64,000 nt of DNA from Cymodocea nodosa. Its lineage: Eukaryota > Streptophyta > Magnoliopsida > Alismatales > Cymodoceaceae. A program made the translations under genes and the position numbers. Every line of letters begins with the position of its first letter. Within the stretch, counting starts at the first letter, position 1. This document shows, one piece after another, positions 1 through 11,882 of the stretch. The notes under the pieces are model-generated. The model saw only the letters and a program-made list of their open reading frames with translations. It was not told the origin of the DNA and did no database searches. The DNA lies in assembly GCA_036874045.1 (NCBI GenBank), contig CM072346.1, positions 11,694,001 to 11,758,000 of the forward strand, read 5' to 3'.

Positions 1-1452
1 GGAAAGATCACAAAACAAGATAGCTGAACAGTTATAGCACTAATAGATAATAGGTTAACAGAAAGATCAAGAACAAGGTATTCTCAAGTCATATATCTGG
101 AGTGACATCAACTGTGCCACTTCCAGATATAGGACATGAGCGACCATCAGCCACGGTAACACTCTGTAAGGTGGGCATTTTCCTGAGGCGAGAAAAGAGA
201 GTAAGACAACTTGTCATGTGCTGAGATGCACCTAAATCGACAATCCAAGGTTGTATCTCACTAGTACACACAGCTATGCCAGAAGTAGAAGCTAAGGATG
301 CAACTACTGAAGAACTAGAGCCTTGGGTCTCCTTCAACCTCTTATACTTTTGTTGAGAAATAACCAGTCACTTCCCCAGAGTTGCCTCCTCCACTAGGAG
401 TATCATGCACCTCAATCACATTCCTTGCCCAAGTAGGTTTACCAAACTTTTCACAACATTTTTCAGATCTGTGATTGGTCTTCCCACAATGAGTACAAGG
501 AATCCTACATCTTCCTGTAGTAATAGGAAACTGCTGGACACTCTGTCTCCCTTGAGCCCCTCTAATAGCTAACGTTGAACTGTCCTGACCTGTAGGAGTT
601 GTCATGTTTCCAACCTTGAAGATACACAACACCCATGCAAATGCAATTCCCAAATCAGGTGTAGTGTCTCCTCCCAATAAATGTCCACGCACCTGAGACA
701 CTAGCTCCCGAGGCAGACTAGAGAAGAAAACAGCCACCTACAAGTCATTCCTATATCTCTATAACATAACCAAGTCAGTAGTAGGAGACTGTAGCACATT
801 CAGTTCCTCAAATAGAGACCAAATAGTCCCATAATATTCTTGAACCGACTGATTACCCATTTTCAAGTTGAAAATTTGTTTATACACATCATAAACTTTT
901 AGAATATTTTTCTCTTCTGCATACATCTACTTCAATGTATCCCAAATGAGTTTGGACGGTCGGAGCATCATCACTCCCTTGGCCATAGTAGGTTCCATAC
1001 TGTTTTCTAACCAAGTAATCATCATGACATCATCAGCAAACTAATCATCATACCCGAGATCCTTGATATCAATAGAAGGTTGAGTCAAGTACTTGCTTTT
1101 CCTTTGTGCTGCCACAAGGTGAGAAAACTTAAAGACCAACTATGATAGTTCAAATCATTGAGCTTCATAGAGGGTCCAGCAATAGGTCGGATCAAAGAAT
1201 CCTGAAAGGCCATCACAACCAATAACTCCAAGAATCAAGCAAGATTCAACGAACTGGAACAATCGCCTCCAGGAACTTCAGTGGATTCAGTAGCCACCGT
1301 CAGCACAACCACCAATTTGCCGACAGCCTATCACATCACCACTTTAAGTGACGATTGATCGAACCAAGCAAGGTCCATCTGATGGCCTCCAGACGACAGC
1401 ACACGAACAGGTCTAGGCACACGGGGGTGGCAACCTCCACGGGGGAATTAGT

Positions 1453-1464
1453 GTTCTGATACCA
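1453..1464 (-). promoter_or_regulatory. Copia A primer-binding site
   Basis: TGGTATCAGAAC on the minus strand is one base from TGGTATCAGAGC, the usual complement of initiator tRNA-Met in plant copia elements. It sits directly after the LTR. Confidence 0.85.
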
Positions 1465-1573
1465 TATTAGAAATGTAAGGGAAAAAAAGGGGTTAATTTC
1501 ATTAAGGTAGATGTAGGTATTTATATACAAGAGATGGATCCATATAAGGATCCATATAACACTAACAACAACA
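1465..1573 (-). repeat. Copia A 5' LTR (about 109 bp)
   Basis: On the minus strand it starts TGTTGTTGTTAGTG and ends CTAATA just before the primer-binding site. It contains two ATATGGATCC motifs and a TATATAAATA box. The terminal CA seems mutated to TA. The boundary at 1573 is uncertain because of the (GTT) run. Confidence 0.65.
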
Positions 1574-1639
1574 TAGCCCATTCAATCTCCTGCTTCAGCC
1601 TGCCAAGCATGTCTGGAATACATTGCACTCAACCCATGA

Positions 1640-4600
1640 GAATGAACAACCTAGGCCTATGAAGTTTATTAAAATCTCTTCACTCATTAGTATGGGTACA
1701 ACTCAATGCACAAATACTATAGCCATTTGCACTCTATTAGTTGAATGCAAAACCCTAATTCTCCTTGAATTGAATGATGAGTCTTGTACAAAGAATGGGT
1801 TATATACATGAACCAACTTGCTAGACTACACTAAGCTATATTAATCTTATAAGACAATATAAGAAAGAATATACACACAACTTAATACTCCCTCTCAAGC
1901 TAGAACATATATATCAAACATATCCAACTTGTTACATAAGATATCAAAATTTCCATTTCCCGAACCTTTGACGAAGATATCTACAAGTTGATCTGAAGAA
2001 TGAGTGTAAAGGGTAGAGATAACATTCTTTAACATGTTGTTTCGGATAAAGTGACAATCAACTTTGATCTATTTTGTCTGCTCATGGAAGACAAGATTAC
2101 TAGTAATAAAGATGGTGGCTTGATTGTCACAATACATTGGCATTGAGGTTTGAACATCTATTCTCAATTCATAGAATATAGTTTTCAGTCAAATCATCTC
2201 GGATGCAGCTTGAGACATGACCCTGTCTTTAGCTACAACACTTAACTTGGAAGTCACATTTTGCTTCTTGTTGCATCATGTTACTAGGTTGCCTCTAAGA
2301 TAGATACAATAGTCTAAGATAAACTTTCTATCCAATCCATCTTCCACATATCCAACATTAGAATATGCTTTCATGCGTAGGTGTCTATGGTTTTTATAAA
2401 AGAGACCCTTTCTAAGAGATTTCTTTAAATAAGCGAGGACTTTGATAGCTCCTTTCTAATGAACCACCATTGGTGCATGCAAGAATTGACTTAGGAGGTT
2501 AACCATAAATGTGATATCTAGTCGGGTGACTGTTAAGTATATCAGCTTACCCACTAGTTGTATGTATTTGCCTAGATCTTCAAATAAAGGAGAGGTATCA
2601 TCACACAAAGAGTGATTGTGCTTAATAGGAGTTGCTGATGGTTTGCATCCTTCAAGACTAGTTTTTTTTAGCATATCGAGTACACATTTGTGCTAGGAGA
2701 GAGACAAACTACCTTTCGAGTAGGCAAATTCAACTCTTAAGAAGTATCGAGTGCCTAAATCTTTTGTGGCAAAGTGTTGGTATAGGAATTATTTTGTATC
2801 ATCAATGTCCTATTGGTTATCACTAGTAACATATCATCAACATAGACTGCCAAAATTATGATACTATGAGAGGTCTATTTATTGAAAACAGAATGATCAA
2901 CACTACATCTTGTGAAACAAGCACTCAACATAACAATAATGAGCTTGGCGAACCAAGTCTTAGGGCTTTGCTTAAGGTCATAGAGGGTTTTGTTCAACTT
3001 GCATACACTAATCTCCCCATGAGCAACATAGTCGAGAGGTTGCTCCATGAAAACAAGTTCATCTAGATCACTACATAGGAAGACATTTTTGATATCAAGC
3101 TAGCAAACAAACTAAGAGTGATGAACAAGAAGGGAGAGGACCTGAACAAAGTCTTATCAAGCAACAGGACAAAAGGTCTCCAAGTAGTCGACACCATATT
3201 TTTGAGAAAAACCCTGAGCTACGAGTTGAGTCTTGTATCTGTTGATGGAGTCATCAGAACAAAGTTTGATGGTGAAGACTCATCAACAAGAGACAAGGTT
3301 GACAATAGGAGGGCAAGGAACAATATCTCAAGTATAACAAGAGTGAAGTGTAGCCATTTTTCAATCCATAGTAGCTTTCCAATGTGGAATTTGAAGTGCT
3401 TGTTGATACTCTAAGGAATTTACTCTGTAGAAAGAGAGAGAGCAAAGCTACGAAAGGTGGGGTTGAGATTAGCATAAGAAATAACCTTGAATAAGAGGTG
3501 TTAGGTGCAAGTATGGGTGCCTTTGTGGAGAGCAATAGGGTGATCATCAATAGTGGGGGGGAAGACGTTGCAGTTAGAGTTAAAGGATGGTGGAGGAGAT
3601 ATAACGCGTTGTCTGTGACGAGTCTAGACCTACAAAGGTAGAGGCACATCCGAAAGCATTGGAGAAGGAGCTGATGACATAGAAAGAACCTTTGGCATAA
3701 TACAAGGGCCACCGTAAACAGGGAGAGGACAAGAGACAGGTACCTCTAAGACGTCACTAGAAGTAGGATCCATGGCAGAATAATAGGGAGTAGACTCCAA
3801 AAAAGGGACATCCATGGAGGTGTAGTATTGTCGAGAAGGAAGATGGTACAAACGATAACCTTTTTAGGAGCAAGGGTACCCAACAAAAAGACACTTGAGG
3901 GTATGATGGGAGAGTTTGTCAATACCAGGAGAAAAATCTTGAACAAAGGCAACACACTAAAAAAGCTTTGGAGGCAAGAGAAACAAATCACTATCAGGGT
4001 AGAGACGACTGAGGGGAACACCACCACCCAAGGAGGAAGAAAGTAGCTTATTGAGAAAATAGATAGCAATAAGGATGACATCAAACTAGAAGAATTTGGG
4101 AACATGAGCATAAAGAAGTACAATGCGAGCAACATCTAAGATATGGTGATGTTTACATTCATCAACACCATTCTACATAGAAGTATGAAGACAAGTGGTC
4201 CGATGGATAATGTCATGTGAAGAACAAAGGTGTTGAAAATCAGATTGCATAAATTCCAAAGCATTATCAATGCATAAAATTTTTGGACAAATATTAAATT
4301 GATTTTTTATTTCAACTAAAAAGTTTTAGAGTACATCAATAAGATGACAATGATTCTTAAGAAGGTACACCCAAGACATACAAGAATAGTCATCAACAAA
4401 AATAATGTCACTAATCTCCCTACTAACAAACTCGACACGACTAAGGCCTCAAATGTCACAATAAACAAAATCAAACAAATTTGAGACTAATGACAAACTC
4501 AAACGCTTGAAAGTCACACAAGTGTGCTTTCCAAGCTGACACAACTCACATTGAAAAAAAGACACAAATGTCCACGGAAAAGCTTGATGAAGCTTGTCCC

Positions 4601-5526
4601 AAGACAAATGACTCAAACAATAGTGCTAGAGGATGGAAGAATCTTCCCGTGTCATGTAGGCAACAAGCTCGGGAGAGATGTGGTCACGAGCCAAAACATA
4701 AACATCATCATTGCAACTATATCTCATACCAATCCTCTAATCCATCTACAAGTCTTGAAAAGTACAATGGAAAGAAAAAAATGTTATAGAACAAGACAAT
4801 TGTTTAGTAATGACACTAATGGATAGGAGATTAAAAGAAATAGCAAAAACATATAGGACATGAAGGAGCCACATTTGAGAAGAGGTTTGAACCTTCCCTT
4901 TATCAAACACAAGGTAGGACCGACCCTTAGCAATAGTGGTAGTATATAGGTCAAAAAGATGAGAGAGTTAATCAAAAAGGGTAGAGCACCTAAGATATGG
5001 AAGAGGCACCACCTGAGGCAAGAAGGGTGGCACTATAGGTGGTACCTATATGAGATAAGGAAGCATGGACACTCAAGGCAACTGAATCAGATTGCTAGGA
5101 GCGAAGAAATCGATCATACTCAACCTGAGATATGGTGATAGTAGGTATTCCTGAAGGATCAACCACTAAAGGAACCAAAGTAGCAAATTTGAAGCTGACA
5201 TAGGCAACTATTAGGGGTTTTCCCCATTTATCATAGCATTTAACAAAACAATGGCCTCAATGACCACACCACTAACATTTAGGACATTGGCCACTACAAC
5301 TAGAATGTGCTCTTCCTTGACTACTAGAGGCAATAAGAGTAGATGGAGGATTAAGAAAAACACTAGTGGAACAAGTGGAAACACAAAGAGCGCAACAAAA
5401 TGTCTCCTCAAGATAAAGCATGGATGCAACACCAAGGATAAAGCCACAAATTTGGGAAGCTACTTCAAGGTTAAGACTGGCAAGGAATTAAATTGGGGCC
5501 AATCAACTTCAAGGATACCTTCCTTG
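1640..5526 (-). mobile_element. Copia C: decayed, gag to RNase H
   Basis: Minus-strand copia internal region. Gag with a zinc-knuckle remnant lies at 5220-5526, integrase at about 3420-5000 (including KCLFVGYP and KGYRLYHLPS near 3840-3920), reverse transcriptase at about 2450-3250 (LLKKTSLEGCKP, QLVGKLIYLT) and RNase H at about 1890-2400. A purine tract, CTTGAGAGGGAG, near 1888-1899 precedes a 3' LTR-like stretch to about 1640 that begins TATTAAG, probably from TGTTAAG. No reading frame is intact; stops and frameshifts occur throughout. The 5' end is lost at the junction with the LTR block that begins near 5527. Confidence 0.82.
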
Positions 5527-7219
5527 TGTTTAATATTCAATCAAATGCTTTTAGCATTCAAAATACTGAAATTAAAATTGTCCAACTGCTATATTTCTAG
5601 TAATCTTCTGAAAATAGGTTTCCGAAGATTTCATTTTTACTTAAGTGAAAAATCAGAGAGTTACATTAGAAGTCACTGAAAATCTACGTAAATTAGATAG
5701 TTGGCTTGTCTTCTTGTATGTTCAGAGAGTTCACTCTGTAACTATTCGAAAATATCTATTTATTAGTGAGTTAAGTTTTTCTCTTGTTCAGATGATTTTT
5801 ATTCCTAAGTATCCAAAATGTCTCTATTTTCGGATAGTTAAGTTTTTTTTTTTCTCGTTCAGATGGTTTCTATTCCTAAGTATTTGAAATATCTCTGTTT
5901 TCGGATAGTTAAGTTTTAAGTTCTAAATAGTTAGCTTTTTCATGTTTTAAATGTATTTTCGTTTACTATTTTCTGAAGGACACATGTTATACTCTTAACA
6001 CATGACTTAAGTAGTCTTTCAGAATGTTATGAATGTAACTATCCGAAATACTTTAAGCATCAAAGAGTTACCTTTTGCAAATATCTGAAATAAGTTTTCT
6101 CCATCGGATAATTTATTTTTAAAGTCTTTATGCAACTATTTTAGAAAAGCAAGTGTCTTAATTTAAACGCATGACTTAAGTAGTCTTTCGAAACGTTTGC
6201 TCTAAACTATCCGAAATACTTTTAAGTTTCGAAAAGTTGGTATTCTAAGTCTTCGATTTTTTAAAGCTTCTAAAGATTTTATTTTTATAGAATCTGCTAC
6301 TGCTATTCATTAACTTACTGTTTTAGCAAGATATCCTTTGATTGCAAATCTTAATTAATGATGATTAAACGTTACTAGAAATGGACTACCGTATAAGGAA
6401 TCTAACTAATTTAGAATCCTTTCCAAAAATACAAAACTCAAAGAAAAATAGAAAAGTATTACAAACAACAGGAACACATACACAAAAGATACAAAACACA
6501 TAGAAGGAGAAATTGTTTTCAACAATCCTACAAACAGTTGGAAGATTCGTCAGCAACAATCACTAAAGATAAAACCCTGCAAATCAATCTAGATTTCTCC
6601 TAGAACTTTAGCAATCAACTCTTCATAGGAGTTGTTATTTGTGTTGTGTTTTTGAATTATTTTGAGTCAATGACTCTTGAATTTAATCTGTCTTTATTTT
6701 TATTTTAAAAAACCCTAACTCACAAGAGTATTGTAAGTGTACCTTCACAAGAGTATTGTAAGTGTACCTTCACAAGGTTGAGACATTGGTGAAGAGAGTA
6801 AAGTGTAAGACTTCACTTACTCAAGATTAGAGTCTTGAGTACATCAAGTTGGTACTTTATATAAGTTGTTGTTTAGCCTATAAAAACATCTGTAAGATTG
6901 TTGTTAAGCTTGTGAAAAGCATCTGTAAAATTGTTGGTTAGCTTGCAAAAGCAACTTAATTAAGGTTTATGCTTAACCTTAAAAGTACTTAGTGAAATTT
7001 TCAAGATTATGATCTTGAGAAGTAGACTACCCAGTTTATGGAACTACTATAAAATTCTTTATGTTATTTCATTTCTGCTCTGCATATACTGTTACAAAAT
7101 TAATTAATTAAGGTTCATTAGTAACAACAACGACAACAACTTCCGAAATTTTAAAAGTAATTATAAAACTTATTAGAACACTATTCACCCCCCTTCTAGT
7201 GTGTCATTCGATCCCATCA
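5527..7219 (+). repeat. Long LTR block of a copia-like element (no internal region)
   Basis: A block of about 1.7 kb ends in CTATTCACCCCCCTTCT... and CCATCA, a signature seen at the 3' end of long plant copia LTRs. It has a TATATAAG box near 6856 and a duplicated 26-bp unit at 6722-6772. It also holds repeated CTATCCGAAA/TCGGATAG motifs (5745-6215), a tandem unit of about 72 bp at 5768-5910 and a second direct repeat at about 5995 and 6166. The start at TGTTTAAT is my best guess. The left side is copia C gag and the right side is copia D integrase, and no target duplication is visible. Confidence 0.6.
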
Positions 7220-8840
7220 AATATATGTTCTTAAGTTTTTGTAGTTTGACGTCATTCTCACATCTGTTTACTTGATCAATTAGATGTTGTCTACACCCTT
7301 AGGGGGAGTTATACCTTTTCATCATCTTTATCTTGAAAGAGAATTATTTCTTATTCTCCCAAGGTATTCAGGTGTACTACCTTTATTCAAGATTTTACTC
7401 CTAATTTTGATAAATTATCTACTTGTGCTATCAAATGCATATTTATTAGTTATTCTCGTACTTTAAAAAAGGTATCATCTCCATCATCCTCTCACTCATT
7501 GATACTTTACCTCCAAGCATATTAGCTTTTTTGAATCTTAGTCTTATTATGCTAGTAGAGTAGATTTTTCTCCACTTGTTAAGGTTCCTCCTTTCTCTTC
7601 ATTGCTTGTTGACGTTGTTAGTGATTAGACTCATTGTGCCACATCTATTGAAGAACCTCCTGTGTAGAATCATGTCAATCAACCACCACTATAGGTATAT
7701 AGTTGTTAACCATGAGCTCCTCCTACTGCCACACCACCCTTTACTTTTAAAAGTGAGTTTGACTTCACCTCTTCATGCCCATCAACCTAGGATGATCTTC
7801 TTATTGCATTAAAGAAGGGAACCCACTCTTATATTCAGCATTCCCTATCTGATGTTGTTTCCTATGCTAACTTAAATCCCACTTTTCACCATTGTCTTAG
7901 TCATCGCTACAGAGTCTTTACCTTTAAAACCTTAGGATACACTCAAGACCCCTCATTGGAAAGTTACTATAGATGATGAAATGTAGACTCTTCTCTCTCA
8001 TGACATTTGAGAACTTATACCTTGTCTTGAAGAAACAATTGTTATCACTTGTAGATGGGTCAACACTATCAAGTGCAAGCCCAATGATAGGGTTGACAAA
8101 TACAAAGCTTGTTTGGTGACTAGAGACTTTTCTTAAGAATATGAAGTGGATTACTCTAAAACCTTCTCTCCTATGGCTCGTCTTGACTCCATTCAGATGC
8201 TCTTTTCCATGGTCATAAATCAATCTTGATCCTTAGTCCAACTTGATGTTAAAAATGTCTTTCTCTATGGTGATTTAAATAAAACTGCCTACATGAAACA
8301 ACCTCTAGGTTATGTTATTTAGGGAAAGACACAACAAGTCTATTTACTTCACAAGGCCATTTGCAGTCTCAAACAAAGTCTGAAATCCTAGTTTGAGAAA
8401 TTTTGCACTGTGATGTGGAGTGGTGGTTTTGACAATTGTCATGTTAATCACTCTATTTTTGTAAAGAAAATTTCAAGAGTTGTCTTACTTGTAGTTTATA
8501 TAGATGATATGTTGTTAACAAGTAGTGATCTATAAGGCATTGACGAGACAAAGTGTTTTCTTAATAAACATTTTGTTACTAAAGACATTAGCAAGTCGAG
8601 ATATTTTCTAGAGATTTAACTAACCTATTCTAAGGGAAGACTTTTCTTATCTCAATGGAAGTACACCTTAGATTTGTGGAAGGAAATTGTACTTAAAGGG
8701 TGTTAACTAGAAAGTACTCCCATGGAATAGAATCATTAGTTTTATAATGAAACCTCTCCTCCATTTAAAAATCCAAGTAGATACAAAAGACTTATTGGGA
8801 AATTATCTACTTGACAATTATCCAAGCTAACATCATATTT

Positions 8841-9871
8841 TGTTAGGAATTTAGTTTTGATGATGAAAATAATATTATATGAGTGAAAATGAATCTAAGT
8901 TAGAATAGACGTAAGGTTAGAAAAAGTTGTCCAATTATCAATTTAGTATTAGAGAAACATAAAGAGTTATATGTAAAAACTCATAAGGTTATGATTTCTC
9001 ATGTGTATTTTAAAAATTTTAAGTTTTCACGTGATATGCATGTGTAATTTTAAGAAAGTCAAAGAATTAGGAATAACCGTTCAAGTTTATGTATATTTAT
9101 CGAAGAACAGTTCGAATTTGTATATGAGATTTACAAAAATTTGAAGAGTTATAGATAACTATATAAGTTTTATGAAGACTACTAGAATAACTATATGAGA
9201 AACTCGATGATTTATATTAACAGTTCTTCGAAAGATTGTTTCTTGTAGATCTAAAATAGGAGAATGTGGAGCTGAAGAACATAGAGTATTTTAAATTTAA
9301 AAGAACATAAAATCATGGAAAAATACAAGAAGTGGATGAATGTGCAATTGGAGATTGAAGGATATAAATAAAGACTTCAAGTTGTTGTTCAAATCATCCC
9401 AACAATTATCAATCCAAGAATTCCTATTAGTCCATACAATCCAAAATTCTCACACTATACAGAAATCCACTTAAATCTAGTTACACCACACGAGATACAC
9501 TTGAAGAAGAGCTTAAAGTCTAAAGGAATCAAGTTGAAGATTTTTGAACATCTCAAGGAGTAGGATTTCAGTAGCTAAAGAAGTGTTTGATGAGGATTTA
9601 ATGTTCAATTATCATGTAATTTCCTATGATCAAAAGGTATAACTCAAGTGTAAGTCTAAAGTGTGATTTCTGCTAAAGGGTACAGGTCTGAATTTTCTAA
9701 GTTTTTATACCTTGAGTTGTAGTGTAATTGTTTTAAGCATTAATAGAAAAATTGTTTGAAAAGAATTTAAGTTTTTGCTGTAAAGAATTTCTAATTATTG
9801 TGTATTGAGTTTTATTCGCTTTAAATTCACAATTCACCTTCTCACTTGTGAGGTCATTCCAATCTTTTTCA
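8841..9871 (+). repeat. Solo LTR inserted in copia D reverse transcriptase
   Basis: It starts TGTTAGGAATTTAGTTTTGA, like the LTR at 39931-41512 (TGTTGAGTATTTTGTTTTGA), and ends with an AATTCACCTTCTCACTTGTG signature then ...TTTTTCA. The codons either side rebuild the conserved reverse-transcriptase region (…TSYF / TFAINLLS). The 3' limit is uncertain by about 10 bp, and the flanking 5-mers (TATTT, CCTTC) no longer match. Confidence 0.68.
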
Positions 9872-10490
9872 CCTTCGCTATAAATTTGCTTAGTTAATTC
9901 ATGCATGCCTTAAGATAGGTACACTTGCAAGGTGTTGTGCATGTATTATCATATGTTAAAAAGACTCCAAGAAAGGAACCCTTCTATAAGAAGCATGGAC
10001 ACCTACAAGTTGGATTCTCAAATGTTGGATGTAGATGATAAGGCTACTAGAAAGTCTACCTTTGGGTTTTTGACATATCTTGGTGGTAATCTTGTTACAT
10101 GGCAAAGCAAAAAATAAAATGTAATCTTTAAGGCCAATGTTGAAGTTGAATATAAAAGTATGTCTCAAACTATGTTTGAAATGATTTGATTGAAAGCCTT
10201 GTTACAAGAACTTGAGGTTGATATTTGTGAACATATACCAATGTTTTGTGACAATCAAACTACAATCTACATTGCAAATAATCTCACTTTTCATAAACGA
10301 ACCAAGCACATTGAAGTTAATTGTCACTTTATCAGAGACAATGTTTTAAAGAAGGTTATATCCACTCTATTTATGCAATCTGAAGATCAGTTGGCTGACA
10401 TTATTACAAAAGGACTTGACGTCAAAACTTTTGAAAATTTATATAACAAGCTGAAACTTTTTGATATATACAATTCAGCTTAAAGGAGAG

Positions 10491-10645
10491 TGTTAATGTA
10501 TTCTCAATGGATTCTTATATGAATCCTATCTTATATGGATCCTAGGATCCATCTAAGCCTTGTACTTATTTAGGTGATTAACCCTAATTAGAGTTAATGC
10601 AATTCAATCCTTCTCTCCACCTTCTTCGATGACTATGTCCTTGTA
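10491..10645 (+). repeat. Copia D 3' LTR
   Basis: It starts TGTTAATGTATTCTCAATGG directly after the purine tract. It contains TTATATGGATCCTAGGATCC and is similar along its length to the copia E LTR (30036-30189). The 3' limit is estimated from that alignment. Confidence 0.65.
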
Positions 10646-10939
10646 AGTGTGATTGTGAAGATAGATGGAAAGATTTCCAACAAAACACCCTTACCAAACC
10701 ATCGGCACTACTAGAACAAAGTACAGTTCTTAGAGAGGATCAAGGAAAAATGCTTCCTTAAGAAATGATGGATGTGCACAAACATCAAGCAGAAGTGTGA
10801 GTCCTTTGGCTTTCCCAAGAGTGGTCCACGATGAGTGTGAGTCCTTAAGCCCAAAATTACTTTTGAGAATATTTATCCACATACTCTAATTATTACCCCA
10901 TCTCCACCACCACTTGCACACAGCAAGGCTTGGATGAAC

Positions 10940-11260
10940 TCAGCCAGTTTTTGAATGCCAAGTCCCCGGTGAGTGAGACAGCACATGCCAAATCATCAAA
11001 TAAGATGGATGCCCTTGTCCTTGCTTCCATTCCATAGACATCAGCAACATGGTCTCAATCACATTTATAACTACCAAGGAAAGGTTAAAAAGTGACATGG
11101 AACCAATGATTTGGCCTCTCAAACTCAGACATTTGTTCCTCCAACCCACGAACCTTCTGCCCAACTTATCAATTAGAAATTGCCAGCATGACAACTTTGG
11201 CTTCTTGTAGTATAATGGCAGCCCAAGATATCCGATGGGAGGATGGTTCAACAATGACAT
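10940..11260 (-). pseudogene. LINE reverse-transcriptase fragment
   Basis: Minus-strand translation gives YLGLPLYYKKPKLSCWQFLI and then WRNKCLSLRGQIIGSMSLFN, the region just after the catalytic core of plant L1-type non-LTR reverse transcriptases (usual form YLGxPL...W...LSxGGR). The YADD core is absent and the ends are eroded. 10646-10939 and 11261-11400 may be further decayed LINE, but I cannot show it. Confidence 0.75.
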
Positions 11261-11623
11261 ATATAATTCTGAGGACCTGATCGGTTAGATCTCTTGGTGT
11301 GCTGATCCCAATCGACAAGCACTTGTTGAATTTACTTTCTGGCCACTATCTCAAAAAACAATGGATATGTAGAGAAACATAAAAACCAGTTGTAGCAGTG
11401 GTATTTGATCAAACAGATATACACATCCAGCTGACTAACTAAGATTCCATGTTTGATCAAATAGTAACACACAGTCCTGTTATCATGCTATGATACTGGC
11501 ATTGCAACAATATTAATGTTCTTTTTGAAGAGATTCCTAATTTAAAGAGGAAATACACAAAAATTAGGCAAGATAAAGACATTAACGATAATGTTCTATG
11601 GACAGATAATATCTTGTTCATAC
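11261..11623. other. Intron next to exon 14, no feature
   Basis: Ordinary AT-rich intron sequence downstream (minus sense) of the exon 14 donor. The left part may still be LINE. Nothing else was recognised. Confidence 0.4.
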
Positions 11624-11882
11624 CTAAATGTGATCTTTCTAAATCAAAGATTCCAGAATAGCAATCAGAAATAGGAACCAATTGTCTCTTCTCATGTTCA
11701 TGAAATGTAATCTTCTTCTGGAAGTTCATAGCTAAAGTTCTATTGTTTTCCAATGTTACACTCTCTGAAAGTCCATCTTGTGACATTTCCATTTTTGTAG
11801 AAACATCATTAGCTTGTAAGAACTCATTCTCTATTCTCGCAGTATCTTTTGCCATGGAATATCGTAAGTTCTCCCTTACATC
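11624..11882 (-). CDS. TARBP1: TARBP1-like exon 14 of window
   Basis: This exon is 259 nt with acceptor AATTGCAG and donor GTATGAAC. It begins DVRENLRYSMAKD, passes through a low-conservation acidic linker and ends FQKKITFHEHEKRQ... with one extra base (phase 1). In homologues this linker precedes the SPOUT catalytic domain, which must lie left of position 1 because I find none of it below 11600. Confidence 0.9.

Larger units (their letters stand above)
1..1573 (-). mobile_element. Copia A: 5' LTR, gag and protease, cut by window edge
   Basis: Reading leftwards, the element has a short 5' LTR (1465-1573), a primer-binding site (1453-1464), a leader, gag from an ATG at 1213, a CCHC zinc knuckle (CTHCGKTNHRSEKCCE) within 342-737, and a protease segment within 89-337 with WIVDLGAS in place of the usual D-S/T-G motif. 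Gag is broken by stops near 740. Integrase and reverse transcriptase would lie left of the window. The gag is clearly the same family as that of copia H. The aspartate is kept but the neighbouring Ser is Leu, so the protease is probably dead. Confidence 0.88.
7220..10645 (+). mobile_element. Copia D: integrase to 3' LTR, 5' truncated
   Basis: Plus-strand copia remnant that begins inside integrase (YLINQMLSTPLGG near 7270-7320). Reverse transcriptase follows at about 8020-8840 (MKQPLGY near 8294, YIDDM near 8500) and RNase H at 9877-10483 (TYLGGNLVTWQSKK, HERTKH-like KRTKHIEVNCHF). Next come a purine tract AAAGGAGAG and a 3' LTR from 10491. The last 97 RNase H codons remain open. Reverse transcriptase is split by a solo LTR at 8841-9871. 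The LTR closely resembles that of copia E. Confidence 0.85.

Noticed and set aside
3254..4135. Leu/Ser-rich open frames opposite or shifted to copia C integrase
   Set aside because: Wrong frame of integrase; the true frame shows FVGYP and KGYRLYH motifs.
1..11400. Catalytic SPOUT domain of the TARBP1-like gene
   Set aside because: I looked on the minus strand for the NLAGLARTCEV and VLGREKEGIP-type motifs known from the family and found none, so it must lie left of the window.
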